DNA of 64,000 bases from Nonomuraea muscovyensis (GCF_014207745.1 NZ_JACHJB010000005.1:62001-126000); one strand, 5' to 3'. Positions 36,721 through 45,291 are shown, counted from the first letter of the stretch. Notes: generated from the letters alone by a model not told the origin. Program-made: numbers and translations.

Positions 36721-38669
36721 CCTCCCCCACCCCACGCCCCGTCCCGCTCCCCGCCGGAGCCCCCGGCCACACCGGCGCGGGCGCCGCCCCTGTCGGTGCG
36801 CTCGGCCACGCTGTCACAGGCGCCGCCCCTGTCGGGGTGCTCGGCTGCACCGGCGCGGTCGGCCGCGCGCTGGTGCGCCGCCTGCGCGAGGACGGCATCG
36901 GCCCTCTCCGCCTGGGCGGCCGCGACCTCACCCGCGTCCGGGCCGTGGCGTCCTCGCCGCCCGCCACTCCGCCGGGCCCGACGGGCGTGCTTGGCGTGGC
37001 CGCTACCGGTGGCGACAGCGGGTCGGGGAACGAAGCGGTCACCTCCGGTGACGGTACCCAGATCGCCGAAGCTGTGCGGGTCGAGGAGGCGCGGGCCGAG
37101 GAGGCGCGGGCCGAGACGGTACGGGCCGAGACGGCGGGGGCCGAGGCGGTGCGGGCCGAGGCGTCGGGGGTTGAGGCGGTGCGGGTCGACGTGGAGGACG
37201 CGGGAGCGCTGGCGGCGTTCTGCGCCGGCTGCCGGATCGTCGTCAACTGCGCGGGCCCCTCCTCCCGCATCCTCGACACCGTCGCGCGCGCCGCACTCGC
37301 CGCCGGCGCCGCCTACGTGGACGTCGCCGGCGACCACATCGACCGCACCCTGCTTCAGACCATCGCGACCCGGCCACGCCCCCCGGCCACCCCAACCCCC
37401 GACACCGCCCCCACGACCACCGCCCCCACGACCCCGTCCGGCGACAACACCCCCATCACCCCGTCCGGCGTAACAGCCCCGCACTTCGAGGCCGCCCCGC
37501 CTGGCGGCGCCGTCCAGCCCGGCGAGGCTGCTCTGTACGGGGAGACTGCCCCGTCCGGCGAGGCTGCTCTGTACGGGGAGACTGCCCCGTCCGGCGTAAC
37601 AGCCCCGCACTTCGAGGCCGCCCTGTACGGCGAGGCCGCTTCGCCCCACGGCGTCGCCTCGCCTGGGGAGACGGTCTCGTCTTGCGAGGCCGGCTTGACG
37701 GGCTCGTCCCACCAGGTGGCCGCGCCCGGCCTGACGGGGCCGGCCCGCGAGTCTGCGCCGTGGGGACGTGGAGGGGTGGGCGGGGATGCTGCGGTGGTGT
37801 TGGGGGCCGGGATGATGCCCGGGCTGTCGGCCTTGTTGCCGAGGTACCTCGCTGCCGGGTTCCGCCGGGTGGAGCGGCTCGTCGCGTACGTGGGTGGGTT
37901 GGACCCGTTCACGCCTGCCGCGGCTCGTGACTACGTCGCCTCCCTGGCCGGCGGCTACGGCACAGCGCTCGCGGCCTGGCGGGGGCACCGGCCGGTGCGA
38001 GGGGCGTTGCGGCCGGTTCGTGGCGTGCGGCTGCCGGGCTGGTCCGGTCGCGTCAGCGCGTACCCGTACCTCGCTGCCGAGACCGGGCGGCTGGCTCGGG
38101 CGCTGCGCATCGCCGAGGTGGAGTGGTGGACCGTGTTCGACGGGGAACGCACCCTCGACGCGCTCGCCCGTGCCGGGGACGCCGAGCCGGAGCGGGCGGC
38201 GGAGGCGCTGGTGCGCGCCTCCAGGCTGGAGGCGTTCGGGCGTGAGCCGTACTTCCAGATGGTCTTCGAGATGACCGGCGACGGTGGTGGCCGGACGCTG
38301 GTGGTGCGCACCGGGCAGAGCCACGAGCTGAGCGCCGCCGTGGCCGCCGCCGCGACGGTGGCCGTGCTACGCGGCCAGGTACCCGGGGGCGTGCACGAGG
38401 CGGCCGACGTGCTGAGCCCGGAGGACGTGTTCCGGCGGCTGTCCGCCGACCCGTCCCTGACCCGCCTGACGATCGACCTCGCCGAAGACGACCGTGTCCA
38501 GAGCCACCTCGCCGAGGGTGACCGCGCCCAGAGCGGCCGCGATCGCGCCGAGACTGACCCCGTCGGGACCGGCCCCGGTGCGACCGGGTCGGGCCAGGCC
38601 CGGACGGCTGCCGCGGTCAGTGGCGACTCGGCCGGGGTGGGCGCTGGTGTGGAGGAGGGAGTGCTGTGA
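36717..38669 (+). CDS. Saccharopine-dehydrogenase-like oxidoreductase with repeat insertions
   Basis: A 650-aa protein. A Rossmann motif (VGVLGCTGAVGRALVRRL, ~residues 40-57) and the strands VNCAGPSS and AYVDVAGDH are those of saccharopine-dehydrogenase-like NADP enzymes, and the C-terminal part (GMMPGLSALLPRYL onward) matches the family. The order is broken by an acidic Arg-Ala-Glu repeat (~120-158), a ~120-residue Pro/Thr and tandem-repeat region after DHIDRT, and a disordered C-terminal tail, making it far longer than the ~350-400 aa of relatives. Start and stop overlap both neighbours (ATGA, GTGA). Homologues sit in other thiazoline-siderophore loci; the reaction is unknown. Confidence 0.78.
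   Translation: MTSPTPRPVPLPAGAPGHTGAGAAPVGALGHAVTGAAPVGVLGCTGAVGRALVRRLREDGIGPLRLGGRDLTRVRAVASSPPATPPGPTGVLGVAATGGDSGSGNEAVTSGDGTQIAEAVRVEEARAEEARAETVRAETAGAEAVRAEASGVEAVRVDVEDAGALAAFCAGCRIVVNCAGPSSRILDTVARAALAAGAAYVDVAGDHIDRTLLQTIATRPRPPATPTPDTAPTTTAPTTPSGDNTPITPSGVTAPHFEAAPPGGAVQPGEAALYGETAPSGEAALYGETAPSGVTAPHFEAALYGEAASPHGVASPGETVSSCEAGLTGSSHQVAAPGLTGPARESAPWGRGGVGGDAAVVLGAGMMPGLSALLPRYLAAGFRRVERLVAYVGGLDPFTPAAARDYVASLAGGYGTALAAWRGHRPVRGALRPVRGVRLPGWSGRVSAYPYLAAETGRLARALRIAEVEWWTVFDGERTLDALARAGDAEPERAAEALVRASRLEAFGREPYFQMVFEMTGDGGGRTLVVRTGQSHELSAAVAAAATVAVLRGQVPGGVHEAADVLSPEDVFRRLSADPSLTRLTIDLAEDDRVQSHLAEGDRAQSGRDRAETDPVGTGPGATGSGQARTAAAVSGDSAGVGAGVEEGVL
37075..37190 (+). repeat. 15-bp imperfect coding repeat (Arg-Ala-Glu)
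   Basis: Degenerate 15-bp units around GCGGGCCGAG encode repeats of the form RAExxxA in the saccharopine-dehydrogenase-like protein, placed between strand and helix of its Rossmann fold. Confidence 0.8.
37461..37622 (+). repeat. Nested coding repeats (36-bp tandem and 126-bp-spaced direct)
   Basis: A 36-bp unit beginning GGCGAGGCTGCTCTGTACGG is tandemly duplicated at 37521-37556 and 37557-37592. A separate 36-bp element beginning CCGTCCGGCGTAACAGCCCC occurs at 37461 and again at 37587. All lengths are multiples of three and keep the frame. Confidence 0.92.
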
Positions 38670-39853
38670 GGGGACGGCCCCGCGTCCTGGTCTGCGGTAC
38701 CGGCTTCGGCCGGGTGCATCTGGCGGCGTTGACCGATCCCCGGTCGGCCTTCGAGCCGGTCGGGATCCTCGCCAAGGGCGGGGAGCGGTCGCGGGCCTGC
38801 GCCGCCGAGGCGGGCGTGCCGCTGTACACGCGGGTGGAGCAGGTGCCGGACGGCGTGGACCTGGCCTGCGTCGTGCTGCTCGGCGACGTCAACGGCGGCC
38901 CGGGCAGCGCCGTCGCTGCCGAGCTGATGGCCCGCGGCGTGCCCGTGTTGCAGGAGGGGCCGCTGCTGCGCGACGAGCTGGCCGGCTCCCTGCGCGCCGC
39001 TCGCCGTCAGAAGGTGGCGTTCCAGGTGAACACCCACTACGTGCATCTGCCGCCGGTGCGCAGGTTCGTGGCCGCCGCCCGGGCGCTGCGCGAGGAGCAG
39101 GAGCCGCTGTGGGTGGAGGCCGCCTGCGGCATCCAGGTCGCCTACCACCTGGTGGACGTCCTGGGCCGGGCGCTCGGCGGGCTCAGACCGTACGGGTTCG
39201 CCGCGTGCGGCACGACGGACGGGCCGCGTACGCCGTTCCGCACCCTGGAGGGCGTGATCGCGGGTGTGCCCGTGACCCTGCGCGTGCAGAACCAGCTCCA
39301 CCCCGCCGACCCCGACAACCACGCCCACCTGCTGCACCGCATCACGATCGGCGCCGAGGGCGGCACCCTGACCCTGCAGGACCCGCACGGCCCCGTCCTG
39401 TGGTCGCCCCGCCCGCACCTGCCCGCCCGGGCCCGGAACGCCACCCGGCTGCACGACGCCGCCGACGCGCACCTCGACTTCCCGGCGTGCGCCCCGCTCG
39501 GGCCGGCCGAGGCTCCGCCGTACCGGGAGATCCTCGCCCGGATGTGGCCCGACGGCGCCCACCGCGCCATCTCCACCACCTGGAAGGCTGTCCGTGATGG
39601 AATGGACACGATGCGTGACGGACAGTACTATCTCGCGGTCAGCGGGGTGTGGCAGGACCTGACGGCGGTGCTCGGCTTCCCCGAACGGCTGACCGGGCCG
39701 CCGCCCCGGCCGCTCCCCGCCGAGCCGCTGCGCGCCGCCGCCACGAAAGCCGTCCCGGAAGCCGTCCGGGAAGCCGTCCGGGAAGCCGTGTCGGAGGCCG
39801 CCACGAAAGTGGCCGAGGAGGAGCCGGACGCACCGGAGGAGGCGACCGCATGA
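38666..39853 (+). CDS. Thiazolinyl imide reductase (PchG/Irp3 type)
   Basis: A 395-aa Gfo/Idh/MocA-fold NADPH enzyme. The N-terminal nucleotide motif VLVCGTGFGRVHLAAL is as in PchG/Irp3, and the catalytic-domain segments EGPLLRDEL and VNTHYVHLPPVRRF fit the thiazolinyl imide reductase family. It should reduce one enzyme-bound thiazoline to thiazolidine, which would let the MT domain N-methylate it. The last ~35 residues are a repeat tail (KAVPEAVREAVREAVSEA). GTG at 38666 overlaps the upstream stop (GTGA) with GGAGGAGGG before it. Cytoplasmic, acting on the carrier-bound chain. Confidence 0.9.
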   Translation: MRGRPRVLVCGTGFGRVHLAALTDPRSAFEPVGILAKGGERSRACAAEAGVPLYTRVEQVPDGVDLACVVLLGDVNGGPGSAVAAELMARGVPVLQEGPLLRDELAGSLRAARRQKVAFQVNTHYVHLPPVRRFVAAARALREEQEPLWVEAACGIQVAYHLVDVLGRALGGLRPYGFAACGTTDGPRTPFRTLEGVIAGVPVTLRVQNQLHPADPDNHAHLLHRITIGAEGGTLTLQDPHGPVLWSPRPHLPARARNATRLHDAADAHLDFPACAPLGPAEAPPYREILARMWPDGAHRAISTTWKAVRDGMDTMRDGQYYLAVSGVWQDLTAVLGFPERLTGPPPRPLPAEPLRAAATKAVPEAVREAVREAVSEAATKVAEEEPDAPEEATA

Positions 39854-40629
39854 CCGTCACCACGGCCGAGCCGCGCGAGCGCTGGCTGCGGCCGTTGCGC
39901 GAGCACGACGTCCCCAGGCTGCGCCTGGTGTGCTTCCCGCACGCGGGTGGCGCCGCCGGCTTCTTCCGCACCTGGGCGGCCCGCCTGCCGCACGGCATCG
40001 AGCTGTACGGCGTGCAGTACCCCGGCCGCCAGGACCGCATCGGCGACGGCCACGCCACCACCATGGACGACCTCGCCGGCCCCGTCGCCGCCGCGCTGGA
40101 GCCGCTGGCCGGCGTTCCGGTCGCCCTGTTCGGCCACAGCATGGGCGCGGCCGTCGCCCACGAGACCGCCAGGCGGCTCGAGAGCCGCCTCGGCCGGCCG
40201 CTGGCCGGGCTGGTCGTCTCCGGAAGACCGGCGCCCGACCGGGTGCGCCGCTCCGACGTCCACCTGGGCGGCGAGCAGGCGCTGCTCGACGACCTGCGCC
40301 GTCTCGGCGGCACCAGCGACGAGGTGCTCGACGACCCCGCCCTGCGGGCGATCGTGGTGCCCACCCTGGAGGCCGACTACCGGCTGATCGAGACCTACCG
40401 TCCCGCCGCGACCGCCCCGATCCGCACCTCGGTGTGCGCCTGCGTCTCCGACGCCGACCCCGAGGTCGAGCCCGGCGAGGCGGCGGCCTGGAAGCACCAC
40501 ACCACCGGCTCGTTCGAGCTGCGCGTGTTCGCCGGCGACCACTTCTACCTGGTGCCGCAGGAGGCCGAACTGGTCGCCCAGGTGCTGCGCTCCTGTGACC
40601 TGCCGGCCCCCTGGCCCTCCACCCCCTGA
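39850..40629 (+). CDS. Type II (editing) thioesterase
   Basis: A 259-aa alpha/beta hydrolase of the GrsT/RifR family: LRLVCFPHAGGAAGFFRTWA near the start, YGVQYPGRQDR, the nucleophile elbow LFGHSMGAAVAHE (Ser ~99) and the late histidine in FAGDHFYLVP (~231). It clears mis-primed carrier proteins or releases stalled chains. ATG at 39850 overlaps the upstream stop. It is part of the continuous NRPS operon. Confidence 0.95.
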   Translation: MTVTTAEPRERWLRPLREHDVPRLRLVCFPHAGGAAGFFRTWAARLPHGIELYGVQYPGRQDRIGDGHATTMDDLAGPVAAALEPLAGVPVALFGHSMGAAVAHETARRLESRLGRPLAGLVVSGRPAPDRVRRSDVHLGGEQALLDDLRRLGGTSDEVLDDPALRAIVVPTLEADYRLIETYRPAATAPIRTSVCACVSDADPEVEPGEAAAWKHHTTGSFELRVFAGDHFYLVPQEAELVAQVLRSCDLPAPWPSTP

Positions 40630-40657
40630 CGCGCACCCGCCACGAAAGGAGCACACG

Positions 40658-41035
40658 ATGAGTCTCGACAAGGAACTGACCGCCCTGGAGGAGCAGGGCT
40701 GGGCCGCGATCTCCGTCGGCGACGGCGGCTTCTACCGCCGGTTGGTCACCGACCGCACGGTCTGCGTCGAGCCCGACGGCCTGCAGACCGGCTGGGAGCT
40801 GGCCGACGACATCGACGCCAGCAAGTCGCCGTTCGACGACTACAAGCTGGAGGACGTCAAGGTGCTGCCGCTCGGCGACGCCGCCGCGCTCATCACCTAC
40901 CGCGCCGTCGTCCGGCTCAGCCAGGCCGACTTCACCTTCCAGCTCTACATGACCAGCGTGTACGAGCGCGCCGGCGAGGAGTGGAAGCTGCTCTTCCACC
41001 AGCAGACCCCGGTCAAGGAGAGCGAGGACGGCTGA
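40658..41035 (+). CDS. NTF2-like (DUF4440/SnoaL-like) small protein
   Basis: 125 aa, one NTF2-like cone fold: N-terminal helix LDKELTALEEQGWAAISVGD, then FYRRLVTDRTVCVEPDG and the strands ALITYRAVVRLS and EWKLLFHQQTP. DUF4440 relatives include polyketide cyclases and isomerases, but many have no known activity. ATG at 40658 follows GAAAGGAG. It lies 28 bp after the thioesterase, inside the cluster. A role as an accessory or stabilising protein for the siderophore pathway is inference. Confidence 0.78.
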   Translation: MSLDKELTALEEQGWAAISVGDGGFYRRLVTDRTVCVEPDGLQTGWELADDIDASKSPFDDYKLEDVKVLPLGDAAALITYRAVVRLSQADFTFQLYMTSVYERAGEEWKLLFHQQTPVKESEDG

Positions 41036-41108
41036 TCGCGGATGGCCCCGCCCGCCCGCGGGCAGGATCTCCGGCGCAACCGACCGCTCACCCCAGGAGG
41101 TTCCGATC

Positions 41109-42068
41109 ATGCACGGAGGCAGCGTGGAGGTCGAACGCCTCCGCAAGACCTTCGGCGAGAAGACGGCCGTGGACGAGGTGTCGTTCAGCGTCGCGCCGGG
41201 CACCGTCCTCGGCCTGCTCGGCGGCAACGGCGCGGGCAAGACCACGATGGTCAACTGCCTGAGCACGCTGCTGCCCCTCGACGGCGGGCGGGCCGTCGTC
41301 GCCGGGTGCGACGTCACCGACGACCCGGCGGGCGTGCGCGCCTCCATCGCGCTGACCGGCCAGTTCGCCGCCGTCGACGACGTGCTGACCGGGCGGCAGA
41401 ACCTCGTCCTGTTCGGCAGGCTGCTCAAGCTGGGCCGTAAGGAGGCCGCCGCGCGCGCCGAGGAACTGCTCGCCGGGTTCGGCCTCGGCGACGCGGCCGA
41501 CCAGCCGGTCACGTCCTACTCCGGCGGCATGCGCCGGCGCCTCGACCTGGCCGCCAGCCTGGTGGTGCGGCGGCCCGTCATCTTCCTCGACGAGCCGACC
41601 ACCGGGCTCGACCCGGTCGGGCGCAGGGAGATGTGGCGCGTCGTCTCCGGGCTGTGCGACGAGGGGGCGACGTTGCTGCTGACCACCCAGTACCTGGAGG
41701 AGGCCGACCGGCTCGCCGACCGGATCGTCGTCCTCGACCAGGGCCGCGTCATCGCCGAGGGCACCCCGCGCGAGCTGAAGGACCAGGTCGGCGGCGCCGT
41801 CTGCGCCGTCCACGTCGACGCTCCCGAGCAGCGCGAACGGGCGGTGCGCGCGCTGCGCGAGCGGCTGGACGGCGTCACCGAGTCCGGCGACCTGATCACC
41901 GTGGCCGGGGCCGACGCCGGCACGCTCACCGAGGTGGTGCGCGTCCTCACCGAGGCCGGGGTCGAGCCCGACGACGTGGGGCTGCGCCGGCCCACGCTCG
42001 ACGACGTGTTCTTCGCCCTCACCGGCGAGCACGAGGAGCGCGAGGAGCAGGAGGGGACGCGGCTGTGA
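41109..42068 (+). CDS. ABC transporter ATPase (DrrA type)
   Basis: A 319-aa ATP-binding subunit of the daunorubicin-resistance exporter family: Walker A GGNGAGKTTMVN (~residue 40), signature SYSGGMRRRLDLA, Walker B VIFLDEPTTGLDP, H-loop LLTTQYLEEADRLADR, and the DrrA-type C-terminal domain ending RRPTLDDVFFALTGEH. It powers the two permeases that follow. AGGAGG is 8 nt before ATG 41109. It probably exports the finished metallophore. Confidence 0.95.
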   Translation: MHGGSVEVERLRKTFGEKTAVDEVSFSVAPGTVLGLLGGNGAGKTTMVNCLSTLLPLDGGRAVVAGCDVTDDPAGVRASIALTGQFAAVDDVLTGRQNLVLFGRLLKLGRKEAAARAEELLAGFGLGDAADQPVTSYSGGMRRRLDLAASLVVRRPVIFLDEPTTGLDPVGRREMWRVVSGLCDEGATLLLTTQYLEEADRLADRIVVLDQGRVIAEGTPRELKDQVGGAVCAVHVDAPEQRERAVRALRERLDGVTESGDLITVAGADAGTLTEVVRVLTEAGVEPDDVGLRRPTLDDVFFALTGEHEEREEQEGTRL

Positions 42069-42889
42069 CGCCCCCGACCAGCCCGGCCGCCGCGACCGCC
42101 GCGACGGTCCGGCCGCCCGTCACCGAGAAGGGCCTGCGCAACCTGCTGGAGCAGGGCCTGCTGCTGGCCGGCCGCAACGTGCGGCTCACCTCGGTGGCCG
42201 ACACCGTCAGCACCATGGTCGTCTTCCCGGTGATCTTCGTTTTCGGTTTCCTGGCGATCTTCGGCAACCTGCTGGCGGCGCGGGGGGTCGACTACGCCCA
42301 GTTCCTGCCGCCGGCGATCGTCGTGCAGTGGATGTTCTCGGTGGCCATCTCCGCCGCGTTCTTCTTCGCCACCGACCGGCGCACCGGCATGCTCGCCCGC
42401 TACCGGGCGATGGCCATCAACCGCGGCGCCGTGGTGGTCGGCAGGATGGCCGCCGACAGCCTGCGCGCGCTGCTGGCCATCGTGGTGATCCTCGCCGTCG
42501 GTCACGTGGCGGGCTTCCGCTTCCAGGCGGGGCCGCTCGCGGCGCTCGCCTTCGTGGCGCTGTCCGTGGGCTTCGCGCTGACGCTGTCGGCGGGCACCAG
42601 CGCGGTCGGCCTGGCCTCGCGCGACCCCGAGGCGGTCTCCTCCACCCTGCACACCGTGTACCTGCCGCTGCTGATGGTCTCGTCCGCGTTCGTGCCGGCC
42701 GACGCCTTTCCCGCCTGGATCGAGCCGTTCGTCCGGGCGCAGCCGGTGACGGCGGTCCTCGACGCGCTGCGCGCCCTGGCCGACGGCGGGCCCACCGCGG
42801 AGCCCGTGGCGCGGGCCGTGCTGTGGATGGCGGGGCTGCTGGCGCTCTTCTCACTGGCCGCCGTCCGCGCGTTCAGGAGGGCCACGTGA
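42065..42889 (+). CDS. ABC-2 type permease
   Basis: A 274-aa membrane subunit with about six hydrophobic segments (for example VVFPVIFVFGFLAIFG, LLAIVVILAVGHVAG, ALAFVALSVGFALTL) and the ABC-2 motif region (VSSAFVPADAFPAWIEPFVRAQPVT) before the last helix. GTG at 42065 overlaps the ATPase stop. It works with the ATPase and the following paralogous permease. Confidence 0.92.
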   Translation: MTPPTSPAAATAATVRPPVTEKGLRNLLEQGLLLAGRNVRLTSVADTVSTMVVFPVIFVFGFLAIFGNLLAARGVDYAQFLPPAIVVQWMFSVAISAAFFFATDRRTGMLARYRAMAINRGAVVVGRMAADSLRALLAIVVILAVGHVAGFRFQAGPLAALAFVALSVGFALTLSAGTSAVGLASRDPEAVSSTLHTVYLPLLMVSSAFVPADAFPAWIEPFVRAQPVTAVLDALRALADGGPTAEPVARAVLWMAGLLALFSLAAVRAFRRAT

Positions 42890-43701
42890 AGGGGAACCGC
42901 GTGCAGGGGAGCGGCGTGCAGGGGAGCCGCATGAGGGAGAGCCGCGTGAACACGCTCGCCGAGACGTCCCTGCTGGCCGGTCGCAACCTGCGGCGCTTCC
43001 TGCGCAGCCCGCAGCTCATCGCCGACTCGGTCATGTTCCCGCTGATCCTGCTGTTCGTCATGCTGCTCGTCTTCGGCGAACTCGTCGGCGAGGTCACCCG
43101 CGGCGCCTACATCGACCGGCTCGCTCCCGTGATCGTGTTGTTCAGCGCCGCCTACGGCGCGGTCGGCACCGGGGTCGGCTTCTTCACCGACCTGCGCGGC
43201 GGGATCGTCGACCGGTTCAGGGCGATGGACATCGGCCGGCTGTCGGTGCTGACGGGCCGGGTCGCCGGCGACCTGGTCCGGGTGCTGCTGGTCGCCGTGG
43301 TCACCACCGCCGTCGCGCACCTGGCCGGGTTCCGCTTCACCCAGGGGCCGCTGGCGGTGGCAGGCTTCTTCGGCGTCGTGCTGCTGTTCGCCTGGATGTT
43401 CCTGTGGATAGCGGTGGTCGCCGCCATGTCCGCCTCCAGCGAGCAGGCCGTCAGCGGGGCGCTCAACACGCCGGTCACGCTGCTGCTGTTCCTGTCGTCG
43501 GGGTTCGTGCCGGCCGAGCAGTTCCCCGGCTGGCTGCAACCGGTCGTCCGGGCCAATCCGCTCTCCCTCGCCGGAGACGCGCTGGTGGGGCTCTCCCAAG
43601 GGGGTCCCGTGGCCGTTCCGGTGTTTTTCACCCTCGCCTGGGCGGTGGCGGCGACGGTGATATTCGTGCCGCTCGCGGTGCGCCTTTACCGGCGGCGGTG
43701 A
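42886..43701 (+). CDS. ABC-2 type permease, second subunit
   Basis: A 271-aa paralogue of the preceding permease (LIADSVMFPLILLFVMLLVF, FLSSGFVPAEQFPGWLQPVV), six predicted membrane helices. GTG at 42886 overlaps the upstream stop (GTGA). The first ~20 residues come from short direct repeats (GTGCAGGGGAGC type) and ATG/GTG codons within them could be alternative starts. Two different permeases with one ATPase suggest a heterodimeric exporter. A strong hairpin follows the stop. Confidence 0.92.
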   Translation: MKGNRVQGSGVQGSRMRESRVNTLAETSLLAGRNLRRFLRSPQLIADSVMFPLILLFVMLLVFGELVGEVTRGAYIDRLAPVIVLFSAAYGAVGTGVGFFTDLRGGIVDRFRAMDIGRLSVLTGRVAGDLVRVLLVAVVTTAVAHLAGFRFTQGPLAVAGFFGVVLLFAWMFLWIAVVAAMSASSEQAVSGALNTPVTLLLFLSSGFVPAEQFPGWLQPVVRANPLSLAGDALVGLSQGGPVAVPVFFTLAWAVAATVIFVPLAVRLYRRR

Positions 43702-43702
43702 A

Positions 43703-43744
43703 ACGCATTCTTCCGAGCTTTTCCCGGGGCTCGGAAGAATGCGT
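43703..43744. terminator. Bidirectional 16-bp perfect hairpin
   Basis: ACGCATTCTTCCGAGC at 43703-43718 pairs perfectly with 43729-43744 across a 10-nt loop containing a T run on the plus strand. It ends the rightward NRPS/export operon and the converging methyltransferase gene. Confidence 0.88.
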
Positions 43745-43753
43745 GACCGCCTT

Positions 43754-44440
43754 TTATCCGGCTCGCCGGAATTCGACGAGCCGGTATTCGATGTGCCCGT
43801 CGGCCGTGCCGCACCGCGCCGCCCGCACCGTGCCGGCGGTCCAGCCGTGGCGGACGGCCAGCTCGTCCAGGTGCTCCTCGCTGCCCAGGTCCGTGAAGCC
43901 GAGCAGCAGCCTGCCGCCCGGCTGCAGGTGCCGGGGAGCGTCCCGCAGGTACGCCTCGTGCGCGCCGTAGCCGGGGTCGAAGAAGGCCCGCTCCAACTCG
44001 GCGCCCTCCCGCTCGCCCGCCGGTGCCTCCACGAAGTTGGAGTTCCAGAAGATCAGGTCGAACCTGTCGTCGCCGCTCAGCGGGGCGAACATGTCGCCGT
44101 GCGCGACCCGTACGCGGTCCTCGACGCCGTGCCGTACGGCGTTCATGCGGGTGTTGTCGGCGGCGGCGGCGCTCACGTCGAGGGCCGTCACGGAGGCGCA
44201 GCCCCGCAGCGCCGCCGTGACGGCGAGGTAGCCGCAGCCGCTCCCGACCTCGCAGAACGACCCGTGCACGGGGTACGGCAGCCACTCGGCGTACAGGGCG
44301 GCCGACTGGGTCAGTTGCGGGGCGTACACCCCGGGCAGCAGGTCCCATTCCCGGCCCAGCAGCCGGAATGTCGTGGGCTCGACGATCTCCCTGTGTCGGT
44401 CGAGGAGAATTCCCGCCGCCTGGCTGGCTCGTCCATTCAT
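43754..44440 (-). CDS. Class I SAM-dependent methyltransferase
   Basis: A 228-aa methyltransferase. The SAM-binding motif FCEVGSGCGYLAVTAAL (~residues 60-75), acidic strand VTALDVS and motif III GDMFAPL are clear. The position of the N/DPPY catalytic motif of HemK/PrmC-like enzymes reads FWNSNFVEAP, so it is related but modified. ATG at 44440 with GGAGAG five bases upstream is preferred to ATG 44467, which lacks a ribosome site. It is divergent from the PhzG-like gene. It may modify the siderophore or a carrier-bound intermediate; the target is unknown. Confidence 0.85.
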   Translation of the reverse strand: MNGRASQAAGILLDRHREIVEPTTFRLLGREWDLLPGVYAPQLTQSAALYAEWLPYPVHGSFCEVGSGCGYLAVTAALRGCASVTALDVSAAAADNTRMNAVRHGVEDRVRVAHGDMFAPLSGDDRFDLIFWNSNFVEAPAGEREGAELERAFFDPGYGAHEAYLRDAPRHLQPGGRLLLGFTDLGSEEHLDELAVRHGWTAGTVRAARCGTADGHIEYRLVEFRRAG

Positions 44441-44548
44441 CACCGCTCTCCGATCATTGTCCGACATTGCATCACGATAATTATAGGCATTAGTGTTTAA
44501 ATGGCACCAGTGATGGTAATCGGGAGATGAATCTGGATAAGGACGGAT
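44441..44548. promoter_or_regulatory. AT-rich divergent promoter region
   Basis: About 108 bp between methyltransferase and PhzG-like genes, with strikingly AT-rich sequence (ATAATTATAGGC at 44476-44487, TTTAAATGG after it), which stands out in this GC-rich window. It is probably two divergent promoters. I do not find a good iron box here. Confidence 0.5.
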
Positions 44549-45193
44549 ATGGCGATGACCGCTACCGCAGACGTCACCCGGCTCGCCGCCGCGTACCGGC
44601 GCACGGGCATCGAGGCACCCGATCCCGACCCTCTCGGGCAGTTCGCGCGCTGGCTGGAGGAGTGGCGGGCCGCCTGCCCCGGCGCCCCGGTCTCGGCCGT
44701 GCTGGCGACGGCCGACCACCACGGGCGCCCCTCGGCCCGCTGGGTGGACGTGGCCCACGTCGACCACGGCTTCGTGTTCTTCACCCACCACGCCAGCCGC
44801 AAGGCCACCGACCTGGCCGTCAACCGGGCGGCCTCGCTCTGCTTCGGCTGGCTCGATCTCGGCCGGCAGGTCCGCGTCGACGGCTCGGCCGGCCGGCTGA
44901 CCGACGTGGAGTCCGACGCCCACTTCGCGCGGCTGCCGCGATCCCTGCAGGTGCTGGCCTGGGCGAGCGAGCAGAGCGCGGAGATCGGCGACAGGGAGGT
45001 TGTCCGGGAACGCTTCGGCCAGGCCCGCGAGCGGTTCGCCGGCCAGGAGATCCCGCGACCGGTGCACTGGGGCGGCTACCGGGTCACGCCGCTGGAGGTC
45101 GAGTTCTGGCAGCGGCGGAGCGACGAGATCCAGGACCGCCTGCGCTACCGCCACGAGGGCGGCGCCTGGCGGCACACCAGGCTCGCCCCATGA
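44549..45193 (+). CDS. PhzG/PdxH-like FMN-dependent oxidase
   Basis: A 214-aa member of the pyridoxamine-5'-phosphate oxidase fold: N-terminal FMN-binding barrel (SAVLATADHHGRPSARWVDV, GFVFFTHHASRKATDL), the PdxH-type LPRSLQVLAWASEQSAEIGD, and the C-terminal dimerisation segment RLRYRHEGGAWRHTRLAP. PhzG enzymes oxidise dihydro-aromatic intermediates in phenazine synthesis; PdxH makes PLP. With aryl-precursor genes around and no other phz genes, oxidation of a cyclohexadiene or thiazoline intermediate is plausible. AAGGA lies six bases before ATG 44549. Confidence 0.87.
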   Translation: MAMTATADVTRLAAAYRRTGIEAPDPDPLGQFARWLEEWRAACPGAPVSAVLATADHHGRPSARWVDVAHVDHGFVFFTHHASRKATDLAVNRAASLCFGWLDLGRQVRVDGSAGRLTDVESDAHFARLPRSLQVLAWASEQSAEIGDREVVRERFGQARERFAGQEIPRPVHWGGYRVTPLEVEFWQRRSDEIQDRLRYRHEGGAWRHTRLAP

Positions 45194-45287
45194 CCGCCCA
45201 CCCTGCGACCGCCCACTCCCTGACCTCCAAGTCCCTGACCGCCCACCCCATGACCGGACACCCCGCTGTGACGAGGAGGACGACGCG

Positions 45288-45291
<4 letters not shown>
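45190..45291 (+). CDS. Possible 33-aa coupling peptide
   Basis: A short frame starts with ATG overlapping the PhzG-like stop (ATGA at 45190) and ends with TGA overlapping the next ATG pair (ATGATG at 45288). It encodes MTAHPATAHSLTSK and on, with repeated TAHP/TAHS words. Its ends are placed exactly to carry ribosomes from one gene to the next, but it could be a fossil of repeat slippage rather than a functional peptide. Confidence 0.35.
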
